Shown: positions 10,001 through 18,266, counted from the first letter of the stretch. The stretch: DNA of 64,000 nt from Chitinophagaceae bacterium IBVUCB2 (GCA_002127295.1 NFUV01000001.1:930001-994000), one strand, 5' to 3'. Translations and numbers: made by a program. The notes: a model not told the origin generated them from the letters alone.

Positions 10001-11539
10001 GATATTTATTCCATTGAAGATTTAGCACAATTGATATATGATCTGAAGAATGCAAATCGTAAAGCCAGAATAAGTGTGAAGCTGGTTAGCAAAGCCGGTG
10101 TAGGAACAATTGCTGCAGGTGTTACTAAAGCCAAAGCGGATGTAGTGTTGATTGCAGGACATGATGGAGGAACTGGTGCATCACCAGTTAGCTCTATCAA
10201 ACATGCTGGTCTTCCCTGGGAATTGGGATTAGCAGAAACACAGCAAACTCTTGTAAAAAATAAATTAAGAAGCCGTGTTGTTGTACAAGCAGACGGACAA
10301 TTAAAGACAGGAAGAGATATTGCTGTTGCTGCATTACTTGGTGCTGAAGAATGGGGCATCGCTACTGCTGCATTGGTAGTAGAAGGTTGTATCATGATGC
10401 GTAAGTGTCACATGAATACTTGCCCTGTTGGAGTAGCGACTCAAGATCCTGAATTAAGAAATCGTTTTAAAGGTGATCCTGAACATGTAGTGAACTTCTT
10501 TAAAATGATAACCCAGGAACTGAGAGAGATAATGGCTGAACTTGGTTATCGAACCGTGAACGAAATGATCGGCCAGGTTGATAATTTAGAAGTAAGAGAA
10601 GGGATTGAACATTGGAAATATAAAAATCTCGACCTCTCTGCAGTTTTATATAAGGAACCAAGTTCTGTTTACAATACTATTCATTGCAGCGAAGAACAAG
10701 ACCACGGCTTAGGCGAAAGCCTCGATTGGGAATTATTGAAAGCTGCTGCACCTGCTATTCGTACAGGCAAACCAATTAACGCATCATTTGAAGTAAAGAA
10801 TACAAACCGCACCATTGGTACCATTCTCTCCAATGAAATAACAAAGAAATATAAAGCAGCAGGTTTGCCTGATAATAGTATTCATTTCAATTTTACCGGA
10901 ACAGCAGGGCAAAGTTTTGGTGCATTCAATACAAAAGGAATCACATTGGAATTAGAAGGTGATGCAAATGATTATTTCGGTAAAGGATTAAGTGGTGCTA
11001 AACTCATTATCTATCCTGCAAAGACTGCAACCTATAACCCTGAAGAGAATAGCATTATCGGGAATGTAGCATTTTATGGAGCCACGTCTGGCGAAGCATA
11101 TATAAGAGGCAAAGCAGGGGAACGATTTGGCGTAAGAAACTCCGGTGCTAACGTAGTGGTTGAATCTGTAGGTGACCATGGTTGTGAATACATGACAGGA
11201 GGTCAAGTTATTATTCTTGGTGATACCGGAAGAAATTTTGCCGCAGGCATGAGTGGTGGTATTGCCTATGTATATGATGTGAAGGGAAAATTTGCTGATA
11301 ACTGTAATAAAGAAATGGTGGACCTGGATGAATGTGGATTAGATGATAAGAATGAACTATTCACTATGCTGCAGAAGCATTATGAATATACTGGCAGTAC
11401 AGTTGCTAAGTTTATTGTGGATGACCTGGATAATCAGTTGCGGCATTTTGTAAAAGTGTTTCCGAAGGATTATAAGAAGGCATTACTGCAAAAAAGTCAG
11501 AAAGTAGGGAAGACGGAAAGTCCGAAAGACTCCCGATGA
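7004..11539 (+). CDS. gltB: Glutamate synthase (NADPH), large subunit
   Basis: The protein has 1,511 residues from the ATG at 7004; the TTG three codons upstream is less likely. It has the order of GltB: an N-terminal class II glutaminase with nucleophile Cys17 (DACGIGFVA), exposed after removal of a short propeptide; a central domain; an FMN/synthase domain with GHDGGTGASPVSSIKHAG; the [3Fe-4S] cysteines C1129, C1135 and C1140 (CIMMRKCHMNTC); and the C-terminal GxGxG domain. With GltD it makes two glutamates from glutamine and 2-oxoglutarate. The last 15 residues or so (SQKVGKTESPKDSR) are encoded by a short dispersed repeat and are not expected to be conserved. Confidence 0.97.
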   Translation: MAGNQGLYDPSFEHDACGIGFVANIKGHKSHQHISDALTVLENMEHRGACGCENNTGDGAGIMIQTPHEFFFDECLKLGVHLPSFGKYAVGMVFFPKEIRLREECRDILNRTSEKLGLEILTYRKVPVNTNDIGPTALSVEPEMEQVFVACPDHISNPDDFERKLFILRNYSTHLINSTVRKDEIGFYIASLSYKTIVYKGQLTSGQVRQYFPDLSNKRLVSAFGLVHSRFATNTFPSWKLAQPFRYIAHNGEINTLQGNLNWLKTSEKGFTTPYFSKEEMEMLLPIVMEGQSDSACLDNMIELLTLTGRSLPHVMMMLIPEAWDGHEEMDPVKKAFYEFHSSFMEPWDGPASISFTDGKIIGATLDRNGLRPSRYCVTKDDRVIMASETGVLPVDPAMIIEKGRLQPGKMFVVDMEKGKIISDDDLKKEICSQKPYGEWLNKYKIRLEELPEPRVMFTHLEHDQVFKYQKAFGFSTEDLNNIIAPMALEGKEPIGSMGTDVPLAILSDQPQHLSSYFKQLFAQVTNPPIDPIRERLVMSLATFAGNNGNLLLEEPLTCHSVALKHPVLGNYELEKIRSIDTGLFQSKTIQCYFKADGKPGSLKKGLERICGYAVDAVEDGFKVLILQDRAIDSNHAPIPSLLSTAAIHHHLIRKGLRGNVGIIVEAGDVWEVHHFACLIGFGATAINPYLALSSIRDLKETGKLKTSLHEDELKKNYIKAVNDGLLKVFSKMGISTLQSYQGAQIFEILGLNKEVVNKYFTGATSRIEGMGLDEIAKETLAKHFFAFSKKDIPVDRLPVGGIYQWKRKGEFHLFNPQTIHLLQHATKMNDFGTFKKYSKLVNDQGEKACTIRSLFQFKKNRPSISIDEVEAAENIYKRFATGAMSFGSISWEAHTTLAIAMNRLGGKSNTGEGGEDERRYELLPNGDSMRSAIKQVASARFGVTSLYLTEADELQIKMAQGAKPGEGGQLPGHKVDEWIGKVRHATPGVGLISPPPHHDIYSIEDLAQLIYDLKNANRKARISVKLVSKAGVGTIAAGVTKAKADVVLIAGHDGGTGASPVSSIKHAGLPWELGLAETQQTLVKNKLRSRVVVQADGQLKTGRDIAVAALLGAEEWGIATAALVVEGCIMMRKCHMNTCPVGVATQDPELRNRFKGDPEHVVNFFKMITQELREIMAELGYRTVNEMIGQVDNLEVREGIEHWKYKNLDLSAVLYKEPSSVYNTIHCSEEQDHGLGESLDWELLKAAAPAIRTGKPINASFEVKNTNRTIGTILSNEITKKYKAAGLPDNSIHFNFTGTAGQSFGAFNTKGITLELEGDANDYFGKGLSGAKLIIYPAKTATYNPEENSIIGNVAFYGATSGEAYIRGKAGERFGVRNSGANVVVESVGDHGCEYMTGGQVIILGDTGRNFAAGMSGGIAYVYDVKGKFADNCNKEMVDLDECGLDDKNELFTMLQKHYEYTGSTVAKFIVDDLDNQLRHFVKVFPKDYKKALLQKSQKVGKTESPKDSR
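11494..11529 (+). repeat. AGTCnGAA-unit repeat forming the GltB tail
   Basis: This 36-bp stretch consists of about four units close to AGTCnGAA and matches both arms of the element at 4354-4435. It lies in frame inside the 3' end of gltB and supplies the final codons before the TGA. It suggests that insertion of a dispersed repeat replaced the original stop of gltB. Confidence 0.65.
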
Positions 11540-11584
11540 GTTGAATAGCTACAAACTAAAAACAACAAACCATAAACTGAAGCA

Positions 11585-13093
11585 ATGGGTAAACCAACAG
11601 GCTTTAAAGAATTTGCAAGAGAACTTCCTGGTAAACAATCCGTAGAAGAACGGTTGAAGCACTACAATGAATTTGTAGAAAAATATGCTGACGAGAAATT
11701 AAATCAGCAAGCAGCCCGTTGCATGGATTGTGGTGTTCCGTTTTGTCATCATGGCTGTCCTTTGGGAAATGTGATCCCTGAATTTAATGATGCTGTTTAT
11801 AACCAGGATTGGAAAGAAGCTTATGAAATTTTGACTTCGACTAATAATTTTCCCGAATTCACGGGCCGCATTTGTCCTGCGCCTTGCGAAACGGCTTGTG
11901 TACTCGGTATCAATCAGCCTCCCATTACTATTGAGGAAATAGAAAAACATATTATTGAAATAGCATTCGATAAAGGTTTTGTAAAACCAAAAAAGCCGAA
12001 TCTTCGTTCAGGCAAAAAAGTTGCCGTTATTGGCAGTGGTCCTGCGGGATTAGCAGCGGCGGCACAATTAAATTATGCAGGACACCAGGTAACCGTTTTT
12101 GAAAGAGATGATGCACCCGGTGGCTTGCTGCGCTATGGTATTCCTGATTTTAAATTAGATAAATGGGTGGTTGACAGAAGAATAAAATTGCTGGAAGAAG
12201 AAGGTATTGTTTTCAGGTGCCTCGCCAATGTAGGAGTGAATATCAATATCAACGATGTGTTGCGTGAATTCAATGCGATAGTTTTAGCAGGCGGCAGCAC
12301 TACACCAAGAAATTTATTTGTACCCGGAAGAGAGTTGAATGGTGTTCATTTCGCCATGGATTTTCTAAAACAAAATAATAAACGGGTTGCTGCAAAAGAT
12401 CTGTTAGCCAATGCTGCTATAGAAAGCAATATATTAAATGAAGAAGTAAAAGCTACCGGCAAAAATGTTGTGGTAATTGGTGGTGGTGATACAGGTAGTG
12501 ATTGTGTGGGTACTTCCAACCGTCACGGTGCTGCATCGGTAACACAATTTGAATTAATGCCAAAGCCTGCAGAAGAGAGAAATGATTTCATGCCCTGGCC
12601 TTCTTATCCTATGCTATTAAAAACAACTTCCTCTCATGAAGAAGGTGCAACAAGACAATGGGCTGTGGCTACCAAAGAATTTATGGGTGATAGCGACGGA
12701 AAATTAAAAGCACTAAAGATCGTTGACCTTGAATGGAAAATAGTTGATGGACGTCCGGCGCAGTTTGTTGAAGTAACAGGAAGTGAAAGAGAGATTCCCT
12801 GTGAGTTGGCATTGCTGGCAATGGGTTTTGTACATCCGCAACATACCGGTTTTATCAACGACCTCGGCATCGGGCTTGATGAAAGAGGAAATGTAAAAGC
12901 CTCTGAGAAAGATTATCGAACAAATATTTCTAAAGTATTTACGGCAGGTGATATGCGGCGGGGACAAAGCCTGGTGGTATGGGCCATCAGCGAAGGAAGG
13001 GAATGTGCCAGGGCGGTGGATGAATTTTTGAGCAATGCTGTTACTTCCTTACTGGAAGCAAAAGAGAGATCTGTTTTGGAACTCGAAAGATGA
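11585..13093 (+). CDS. gltD: Glutamate synthase, small subunit
   Basis: The 502-residue FAD/NADPH subunit passes electrons to GltB. The N-terminal iron-sulfur region has C46, C49, C54, C58 (CMDCGVPFCHHGC) and C96, C100, C104 (CPAPCETAC). The FAD Rossmann motif GSGPAGLAAAAQL lies at about 149-161, and the NADPH motif VIGGGDTGSD near residue 300. The C-terminal TAGDMRRGQSLVVWAISEGR closes the FAD site. It follows gltB after 45 bp of A-rich spacer without a terminator, so they form one operon. Confidence 0.96.
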   Translation: MGKPTGFKEFARELPGKQSVEERLKHYNEFVEKYADEKLNQQAARCMDCGVPFCHHGCPLGNVIPEFNDAVYNQDWKEAYEILTSTNNFPEFTGRICPAPCETACVLGINQPPITIEEIEKHIIEIAFDKGFVKPKKPNLRSGKKVAVIGSGPAGLAAAAQLNYAGHQVTVFERDDAPGGLLRYGIPDFKLDKWVVDRRIKLLEEEGIVFRCLANVGVNININDVLREFNAIVLAGGSTTPRNLFVPGRELNGVHFAMDFLKQNNKRVAAKDLLANAAIESNILNEEVKATGKNVVVIGGGDTGSDCVGTSNRHGAASVTQFELMPKPAEERNDFMPWPSYPMLLKTTSSHEEGATRQWAVATKEFMGDSDGKLKALKIVDLEWKIVDGRPAQFVEVTGSEREIPCELALLAMGFVHPQHTGFINDLGIGLDERGNVKASEKDYRTNISKVFTAGDMRRGQSLVVWAISEGRECARAVDEFLSNAVTSLLEAKERSVLELER

Positions 13094-13110
13094 GAATTCC
13101 TTTACTGCTT

Positions 13111-14082
13111 CTAAGATTCCTCTCGTACTGTAATTACTACATTCCCAATTTTTTTTCCTGTTTCTACATATTTATACGCTTCCACTATTTCTTCCAGTTT
13201 GTACGTTCTGTCAATTAATGGCGCATACTCGCCTTGCTCAACTAATACTTTCAAAAATTCAATATCCTCCTTTTTAAATGTTGGAATAGGAAATAAAACT
13301 TTCTTATCGCTAAATAGAGGTGTAAACAAAGCATGGAAAACATTAGCGCCGTGTTTACCCAATTCCGTTGAGATATAAATACCGCCCTTATTCAACAAGG
13401 GTTTGCATTGTTTAAAAGAACTTTTTCCAACAGCATCGAAAATGAAATGAAATTTCTGATTTGTATCAGTAAAATCCCTGGTTTCGTAATCAATCACAAT
13501 ATCAGCTCCGAGTGATTTCACAAGAGAAACATTTTGTGTATTGCAAACTGCAATAATTTTTGCACCAAAATGTTTTAGTAGCTGAACAGCTGCCGACCCG
13601 ATAGCACCTGTGGCACCGTACACTAACACTACATCTCCCTGTTTTACGTTGGCTGCCCGTATATTTCCCAATGCATAATGAGCACCTTCCGTTATTGGTG
13701 CTGCTTCTGTAAAACTCAGCCGGGGAGGAATTAATGCAACCGTATCGTTCTCGCTAACAGTTAAAAACTCGGCATGTCCACCAAATTTTTTATCATTATA
13801 CCCAAACACCTGGTCTCCTTTCTTAAATTTAGAAACATTTTTTCCCATCGCTTCAACTTCTCCTGCAAACTCGCAACCTAATGTTTTATATTTTGGCCTT
13901 ATTAAACCACTCCAAAATCTTGAAATAAAATATTCAGCACTCCGGAAGCCACAATCTGTTCGGTTTACTGTTGTTGCATACACTTTAATTAGCAATTCAT
14001 CATCGCCTGGAACAGGAATAGCAATTTCGGTTAATCTTGCAACTGCTGGCGGACCGTACCTGGTATGTATAATAGCTTTCAA
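13111..14082 (-). CDS. NAD(P)-dependent MDR oxidoreductase (quinone-oxidoreductase-like)
   Basis: The 323-residue protein is a medium-chain dehydrogenase/reductase: a GroES-like N-terminal half (PVPGDDELLIKVYATTVNRTDCG) and a Rossmann half with GATGAIGSAAVQLLKHFGAK near residue 150. The classical catalytic-zinc Cys/His set is not evident, which points to the zinc-independent quinone/enone reductase branch. The substrate cannot be told. It is the last gene of a minus-strand group with a DoxX protein and a Crp/Fnr regulator, and it converges on gltD with 17 bp between them. Confidence 0.8.
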   Translation of the reverse strand: MKAIIHTRYGPPAVARLTEIAIPVPGDDELLIKVYATTVNRTDCGFRSAEYFISRFWSGLIRPKYKTLGCEFAGEVEAMGKNVSKFKKGDQVFGYNDKKFGGHAEFLTVSENDTVALIPPRLSFTEAAPITEGAHYALGNIRAANVKQGDVVLVYGATGAIGSAAVQLLKHFGAKIIAVCNTQNVSLVKSLGADIVIDYETRDFTDTNQKFHFIFDAVGKSSFKQCKPLLNKGGIYISTELGKHGANVFHALFTPLFSDKKVLFPIPTFKKEDIEFLKVLVEQGEYAPLIDRTYKLEEIVEAYKYVETGKKIGNVVITVREES

Positions 14083-14102
14083 AATATTTATTACAATAAA
14101 TT

Positions 14103-14537
14103 TTATGCAGCTTCAGATTTATTGTTTTGCACTTGTCTTTTACTACTATGATTATATAATAAGATACTTGATATTGCCGCAACTAACAACACATTATATT
14201 CAATCCCGTTTCTCCCGCCACCTATTACGAACCATCCATCTTTTAAATGAACCATAAAAATTCCCGTTATCAATACAGCTATTGTAACCAGGCAAGGAAA
14301 AAGAAGCCAGCGGTTCAAAATCAAACACAATGCGGCAAAAATATGTGATAGCTTTATGGCCCAGGCCAGCGAAATACCGAAAGGAGCAAAGCCAACTTCA
14401 TTGAGGTACATTTTTCCAAATAGGTTTACATCCCCGGAAACAATGGAAGGAATAGAATGTGTAAGCAGAATAATCGCAATTGTAATTCGTAGGACTGCGA
14501 TATGAAGAGGTTGTAATATTTGGTTACTGTAATTCAA
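14103..14537 (-). CDS. DoxX-family membrane protein
   Basis: This 144-residue integral membrane protein has about four hydrophobic segments and the DoxX-type pattern: an Arg-containing first helix (HIAVLRITIAIILLTHSI), a short GDVNLFGKMYL loop, then a helix ending in HIFAALCLIL. DoxX-like proteins are poorly understood; some act in redox homeostasis. It lies 20 bp upstream of the MDR oxidoreductase on the same strand, which suggests co-transcription. Confidence 0.75.
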   Translation of the reverse strand: MNYSNQILQPLHIAVLRITIAIILLTHSIPSIVSGDVNLFGKMYLNEVGFAPFGISLAWAIKLSHIFAALCLILNRWLLFPCLVTIAVLITGIFMVHLKDGWFVIGGGRNGIEYNVLLVAAISSILLYNHSSKRQVQNNKSEAA

Positions 14538-14604
14538 GAATGCTGGAAATTTAATCGTAAAATTATTTCATCCCCGCTTCTCCTCGATTGTACTAGTACA
14601 ATTT

Positions 14605-15180
14605 CTAATATTTCTTTTTACTTCTGATACGGCTTAAATATCCCGGGGTAATATTAAGATAAGAAGCGAGGTGTTTCAGTGGGATTTGTTTCATATAAGC
14701 GGCATGCTTTTTCGTAAATGCATGATACACTTCTGAGGCAGTAAGCGATTGCCTTGCTTCCAATGCTTCTTCTAATGCCACTACCCTGTTTTGAAATAAA
14801 ATTCTGAAATATTTTTCAAGTTTGGGAACAAGTTTAAACATAGAAGCCTGGTCACTATGCGTAATTCGAATAATAGTTGATGGCTCCAGTGTTTGAATAT
14901 AATTTTTGGAAGGACTTCTTTTTTGAAAGCTAATTAAATCACCGGTCCACCAACCGCTAAAGGCAAACATAGCTGTATGCTCTTCTCCTACTTCATCAAT
15001 ATAATAGGTACGGGCAAGGCCTTTTAAAATAAAAAATTCATACTTACATATCTCTCCTTCTTTCAATAAAAAATCTCCTTTGCCAACGTTTACAATTTGA
15101 AATAATGATGTCAGGATTGCTTTCTCTTCCTCATTCAAAAGCACCACCTTATCAATCGCTTTAAAAAAATTCGTCAGCAT
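14605..15180 (-). CDS. Crp/Fnr-family transcriptional regulator
   Basis: The 191-residue protein has an N-terminal cyclic-nucleotide-binding-like beta roll (GKGDFLLKEGEICKYEFFIL) and a C-terminal helix-turn-helix (LKHLASYLNITPGYLSRIR, about residues 168-186), the usual size and layout of Bacteroidota Crp/Fnr proteins. No Cys cluster for a [4Fe-4S] centre is seen, so it is not an FNR-type oxygen sensor. It lies at the head of the minus-strand doxX-MDR group and divergent from amtB, so it may control either or both; that is inference. Confidence 0.8.
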   Translation of the reverse strand: MLTNFFKAIDKVVLLNEEEKAILTSLFQIVNVGKGDFLLKEGEICKYEFFILKGLARTYYIDEVGEEHTAMFAFSGWWTGDLISFQKRSPSKNYIQTLEPSTIIRITHSDQASMFKLVPKLEKYFRILFQNRVVALEEALEARQSLTASEVYHAFTKKHAAYMKQIPLKHLASYLNITPGYLSRIRSKKKY

Positions 15181-15370
15181 GTAAAAATGTTTGTTCTCAT
15201 GAAAGGCAATAATAAGAATATCAACTTAAAGTCGGTTTCATATCGTTTCTAATTATATTAATTAAAATAACAATGTGAAATATTTTAATAAATCAGCTGT
15301 TTCATTAACATTTTTTCACTATTTAATAACATAATATTAAAAACTAACAACTGTTATGCATCAATTTTTA

Positions 15371-15378
15371 TAGATTTG
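15371..15378 (+). promoter_or_regulatory. Candidate -7 box for amtB
   Basis: TAGATTTG fits the Bacteroidota -7 consensus TAnnTTTG and lies about 50 bp before the amtB start in a very AT-rich divergent spacer (15181-15429). No good -33 TTG at 19-21 bp was found, so support is partial. Confidence 0.4.
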
Positions 15379-15429
15379 ATTGAATTCGCTCAGATTATTC
15401 ATTTTTTTAATTCAACTAAAATTTAGCTC

Positions 15430-16833
15430 ATGAGTAAAAGAAAAGCAAAACAGATCTTGCCATTCGTCCTGTTGGTTGCGGTTGCTCTTATCGCCATGTT
15501 CGTAAAACCTGCGGCTGATTATGTTCCGGGAGCCGATGCTCCCCAATACAGCTCGTCAGATATTGCCTGGGTTCTTGTTTCTACCGCCCTGGTATTTTTA
15601 ATGACTCCGGGTCTCGCCTTTTTCTACGGAGGTATGGTGAACCGCAAAAATGTTATTTCAACAATGATCAAAAGCGTAGTTGCTGCCGGTGTTGTTGGTG
15701 TACTTTGGGTGGTTTGTGGATTCAGTCTTGCTTTTGGAGAATCCGTAAACGGCATCATTGGTAATCCTACCACCTATGCTTTTTACGATGGTGTTAAATC
15801 CGGTGCAGCATGGCCTGCTGCTAATACCATCCCTCTCTCCCTGTTCTCCCTGTTTCAATTAATGTTCGCCATCATCACACCGGGCCTTGTGGTTGGTGCG
15901 GTTGCAGAACGTATTCGCTTTACTTCGTATGTTTTGTTCATTGTACTATTTGCCTTGTTAGTGTATGCACCTGTTGCACACTGGAGCTGGCATCCCGAAG
16001 GATTTATTGCTAAAATGGGTGCCTGGGATTTTGCCGGTGGTACAGTAGTTCATATCACTGCAGGTTGTGCAGCTCTCGCCGGTGCGATCGTATTGAAACA
16101 ACGAAAATCTCATGAAGCAAAAAAAGAAATACCACCTGCCAATGTTCCTTATGTACTGATAGGAACCGGTTTACTTTGGTTCGGTTGGTTTGGCTTTAAT
16201 GCCGGCTCAGCCGTAGGTGCTACTCCTCTTGCTGTAAATGCATTTGGTACTACCACTACTGCTGCTGCCTCTGCGGGTCTTGCCTGGATGTTCTTTGATG
16301 TTATCAAAGGCAAAAAGCCATCTGTATTAGGTTTCTGTATTGGTGCAGTTGTAGGACTTGTTGCCATTACACCCGGTGCCGGTTATGTTGGCATTCCGCA
16401 AAGTATCATTATCGGTTTGGTAGGCGCCATTGTATCCAATATTGCCGTTGCAATAAAACAAAAATCTAAATTGGATGATACACTGGATGTATTTCCTTGT
16501 CATGGTATAGGTGGTATGGTTGGCATGTTATTGACTGGTGTATTTGCAAGTACTGCTGTACATGGCATCAGCGGCGGGCCACAAGGTTTGTTCTATGGCA
16601 ATCCCCAGTTCTTCTTTATACAATTAAAAGCAATGGCAATAGTGGTTGTTTACAGCTTTGTTGTTTCGTATGGTATATTCAAATTCATCAACCTGGTTGT
16701 TCCCATGAGAGTTAGCGAAAGCGAAGAAGAAGAAGGATTGGATGCTTCCCAGCATAATGAAAAATACCTGCAGGGAACTTTGTTGGTACACAATAATGGG
16801 ACTATTGAAGAAAAGCCTGTTGAACAATTGTAA
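15430..16833 (+). CDS. amtB: Ammonium transporter
   Basis: The 467-residue protein has an N-terminal hydrophobic segment and about eleven transmembrane helices. It shows the Amt signature: FFYGGMVNRKNVISTM, the ammonium-site WDFAGG (Asp200) and the twin pore histidines H208 (GGTVVHITAGCAAL) and H358 (PCHGIGGMVG). It imports ammonium across the inner membrane to feed the glutamine synthetase/GltBD cycle, whose second enzyme is encoded 2.3 kb upstream. No PII gene (glnB/glnK) lies next to it. An outer-membrane porin gene follows in the same direction. Confidence 0.96.
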   Translation: MSKRKAKQILPFVLLVAVALIAMFVKPAADYVPGADAPQYSSSDIAWVLVSTALVFLMTPGLAFFYGGMVNRKNVISTMIKSVVAAGVVGVLWVVCGFSLAFGESVNGIIGNPTTYAFYDGVKSGAAWPAANTIPLSLFSLFQLMFAIITPGLVVGAVAERIRFTSYVLFIVLFALLVYAPVAHWSWHPEGFIAKMGAWDFAGGTVVHITAGCAALAGAIVLKQRKSHEAKKEIPPANVPYVLIGTGLLWFGWFGFNAGSAVGATPLAVNAFGTTTTAAASAGLAWMFFDVIKGKKPSVLGFCIGAVVGLVAITPGAGYVGIPQSIIIGLVGAIVSNIAVAIKQKSKLDDTLDVFPCHGIGGMVGMLLTGVFASTAVHGISGGPQGLFYGNPQFFFIQLKAMAIVVVYSFVVSYGIFKFINLVVPMRVSESEEEEGLDASQHNEKYLQGTLLVHNNGTIEEKPVEQL

Positions 16834-16852
16834 TAAAGTATAAAATTATGAA

Positions 16853-16980
16853 GCCGGCCAATTGCTATTAGGAGCTTTTGTTGCGTCGCACACTTCATCG
16901 TTCTGTAATTCTATTCAGCAAATACTAAGTTTCATTACAAATCCGTGAAATCCATTAAAATCCAATATCCGTGATAGCCG
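16853..16980. repeat. GCGTCGCAC dispersed intergenic repeat, copy 1
   Basis: Bases 16853-16924 match 54511-54583 with substitutions and small indels. The shared blocks, in order, are CCGGC, ATTGCTA, TTGCGTCGCAC, ATCGTTCTGT, CTAnTCAGCA and TAC. A second, looser block with repeated ATCCGTG (16939-16978) has a counterpart at 54638-54675. It encodes no protein and lies 19 bp after the amtB stop. It is likely a family of intergenic elements in this genome. Confidence 0.65.
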
Positions 16981-17000
16981 GTGATACCTAAATAAAATCG

Positions 17001-17064
17001 AAAAAGGCACTGCATAAAATGGAATAAACTTCTCGCAAAAGCTTATTCCTGCTGTGCCCTTTTC
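17001..17064 (+). terminator. Long hairpin between amtB and the porin gene
   Basis: AAAAGGCAC and GGAATAAACTT in the left arm pair with AAGCTTATTCC and GTGCCCTTTT in the right arm, giving a long, slightly interrupted stem followed by TTTTCTT. It could end or attenuate amtB transcription before the porin gene, whose start is only about 22 bp downstream. Equally it may be a processing or stability hairpin in an amtB-porin transcript. Confidence 0.5.
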
Positions 17065-17086
17065 TTAACATCTAAAATGTACTACA

Positions 17087-18199
17087 ATGTTACAAAAAAT
17101 TTTTGTGGCAGCCCTGAGTCTGCTGTCCTATACTTTCGCAATGACTCAAACAGCATCTGTTCGTATTGATACCTTAACCGCAGCCTCTATAGCAGAAGAA
17201 GAAAAGGAAGCTCCTGCATTAACAATAACAGGTTCGGTAGATGCATATTACAGAAATGATCTATCCGATGTAAAAACCAATAGTTACACCAGCTTTACTC
17301 CCCTGCACAACTCATTTGCATTGGGAATGGCCAGTATAAAATTTGAACATAAAGGCAAAAAAGTAACCGCTGTAGCCGACCTTGGATTTGGCCCGAGAGC
17401 AAGAGATTTCTCGTATACTGATGATGGTATTACCCAAGCTATCAAACAAGCCTATGTATCGTATGCCCCTGCCGATTGGGTTAAATTTACGATGGGTACA
17501 TGGGGCACACATGTAGGATATGAATTGCTTGATCCGCAATTGAACAGGAACTACACCATGAGTTATATGTTCACCAACGGACCATTCTCACATACCGGGT
17601 TCAAAGCAGAATTCACCAAAGGCAAGTCCGGGTTTATGGTCGGGATTGCCAATCCAACAGATTTCCGTATTCCGCCACAGGACCTGATAAATAAGAAGTC
17701 ATTATTGGCGCAGTATAGTTTTGCGGCGAGTGATAATCTAAAGTTTTTCCTGAACTATGTAGGTGGACAAAATCCTGATACATCAAAAACCAACCAGTTT
17801 GATGCAGTAGTTACTGCTAAGGTGAGTGATAAATTCAATGTTGGATTTAATGGCACCGTTAATTCAACTCAACTTTGGGATGGTACAAAAAATATTGAAA
17901 GCAAATCATGGTGGGGTTCTGCCTTGTATTTAAACTTCGATCCGCAATCATGGTTTGGTCTTACGCTGCGTGGAGAATTATTCAGCGATAAAAATCAATT
18001 CAAAGCATTCAGCACTGCATCAGAAGGAGGTAGCATTTTTGCAACTACACTGTCTGCCAATTTCAAAACAGGTGGCTTTTTATTCATTCCTGAATTCAGG
18101 CTTGATAACGCAAACAAGAAAGTTCTTTTTACTAATAAAGATGGCAACTTAACAAAATCTGCTGCCAGTTTCATATTCGCCGCTATCTACTCGTTCTAA
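17087..18199 (+). CDS. Outer-membrane beta-barrel porin (OmpL/BBP2-like)
   Basis: The 370-residue protein has a signal peptide (about residues 1-20, LSLLSYTFAMTQ) followed by alternating polar/aromatic strands and a C-terminal Phe (IFAAIYSF), as expected for an outer-membrane barrel. Segments such as ITGSVDAYYRNDLSD and KQAYVSYAPADWVKFTMG resemble the Bacteroidota putative beta-barrel porin-2 family often found beside ammonium transporters. Its position 250 bp after amtB suggests a role in passage of ammonium or another small nitrogen compound; that is inference. Confidence 0.75.
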   Translation: MLQKIFVAALSLLSYTFAMTQTASVRIDTLTAASIAEEEKEAPALTITGSVDAYYRNDLSDVKTNSYTSFTPLHNSFALGMASIKFEHKGKKVTAVADLGFGPRARDFSYTDDGITQAIKQAYVSYAPADWVKFTMGTWGTHVGYELLDPQLNRNYTMSYMFTNGPFSHTGFKAEFTKGKSGFMVGIANPTDFRIPPQDLINKKSLLAQYSFAASDNLKFFLNYVGGQNPDTSKTNQFDAVVTAKVSDKFNVGFNGTVNSTQLWDGTKNIESKSWWGSALYLNFDPQSWFGLTLRGELFSDKNQFKAFSTASEGGSIFATTLSANFKTGGFLFIPEFRLDNANKKVLFTNKDGNLTKSAASFIFAAIYSF

Positions 18200-18233
18200 A
18201 TGGGTTAAACATTTTATGTGGCAAGCAATCGTT

Positions 18234-18266
18234 AAAAGCCCTTCGTTTCAACGGAGGGCTTTGTTT
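18234..18266. terminator. Terminator between porin and aguA
   Basis: A hairpin AAAGCCCTtCGTT / AACGgAGGGCTTT with a short loop is followed by TGTTT on the plus strand and preceded by AAAA for the minus strand. It lies between convergent genes and can serve both. Confidence 0.75.
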
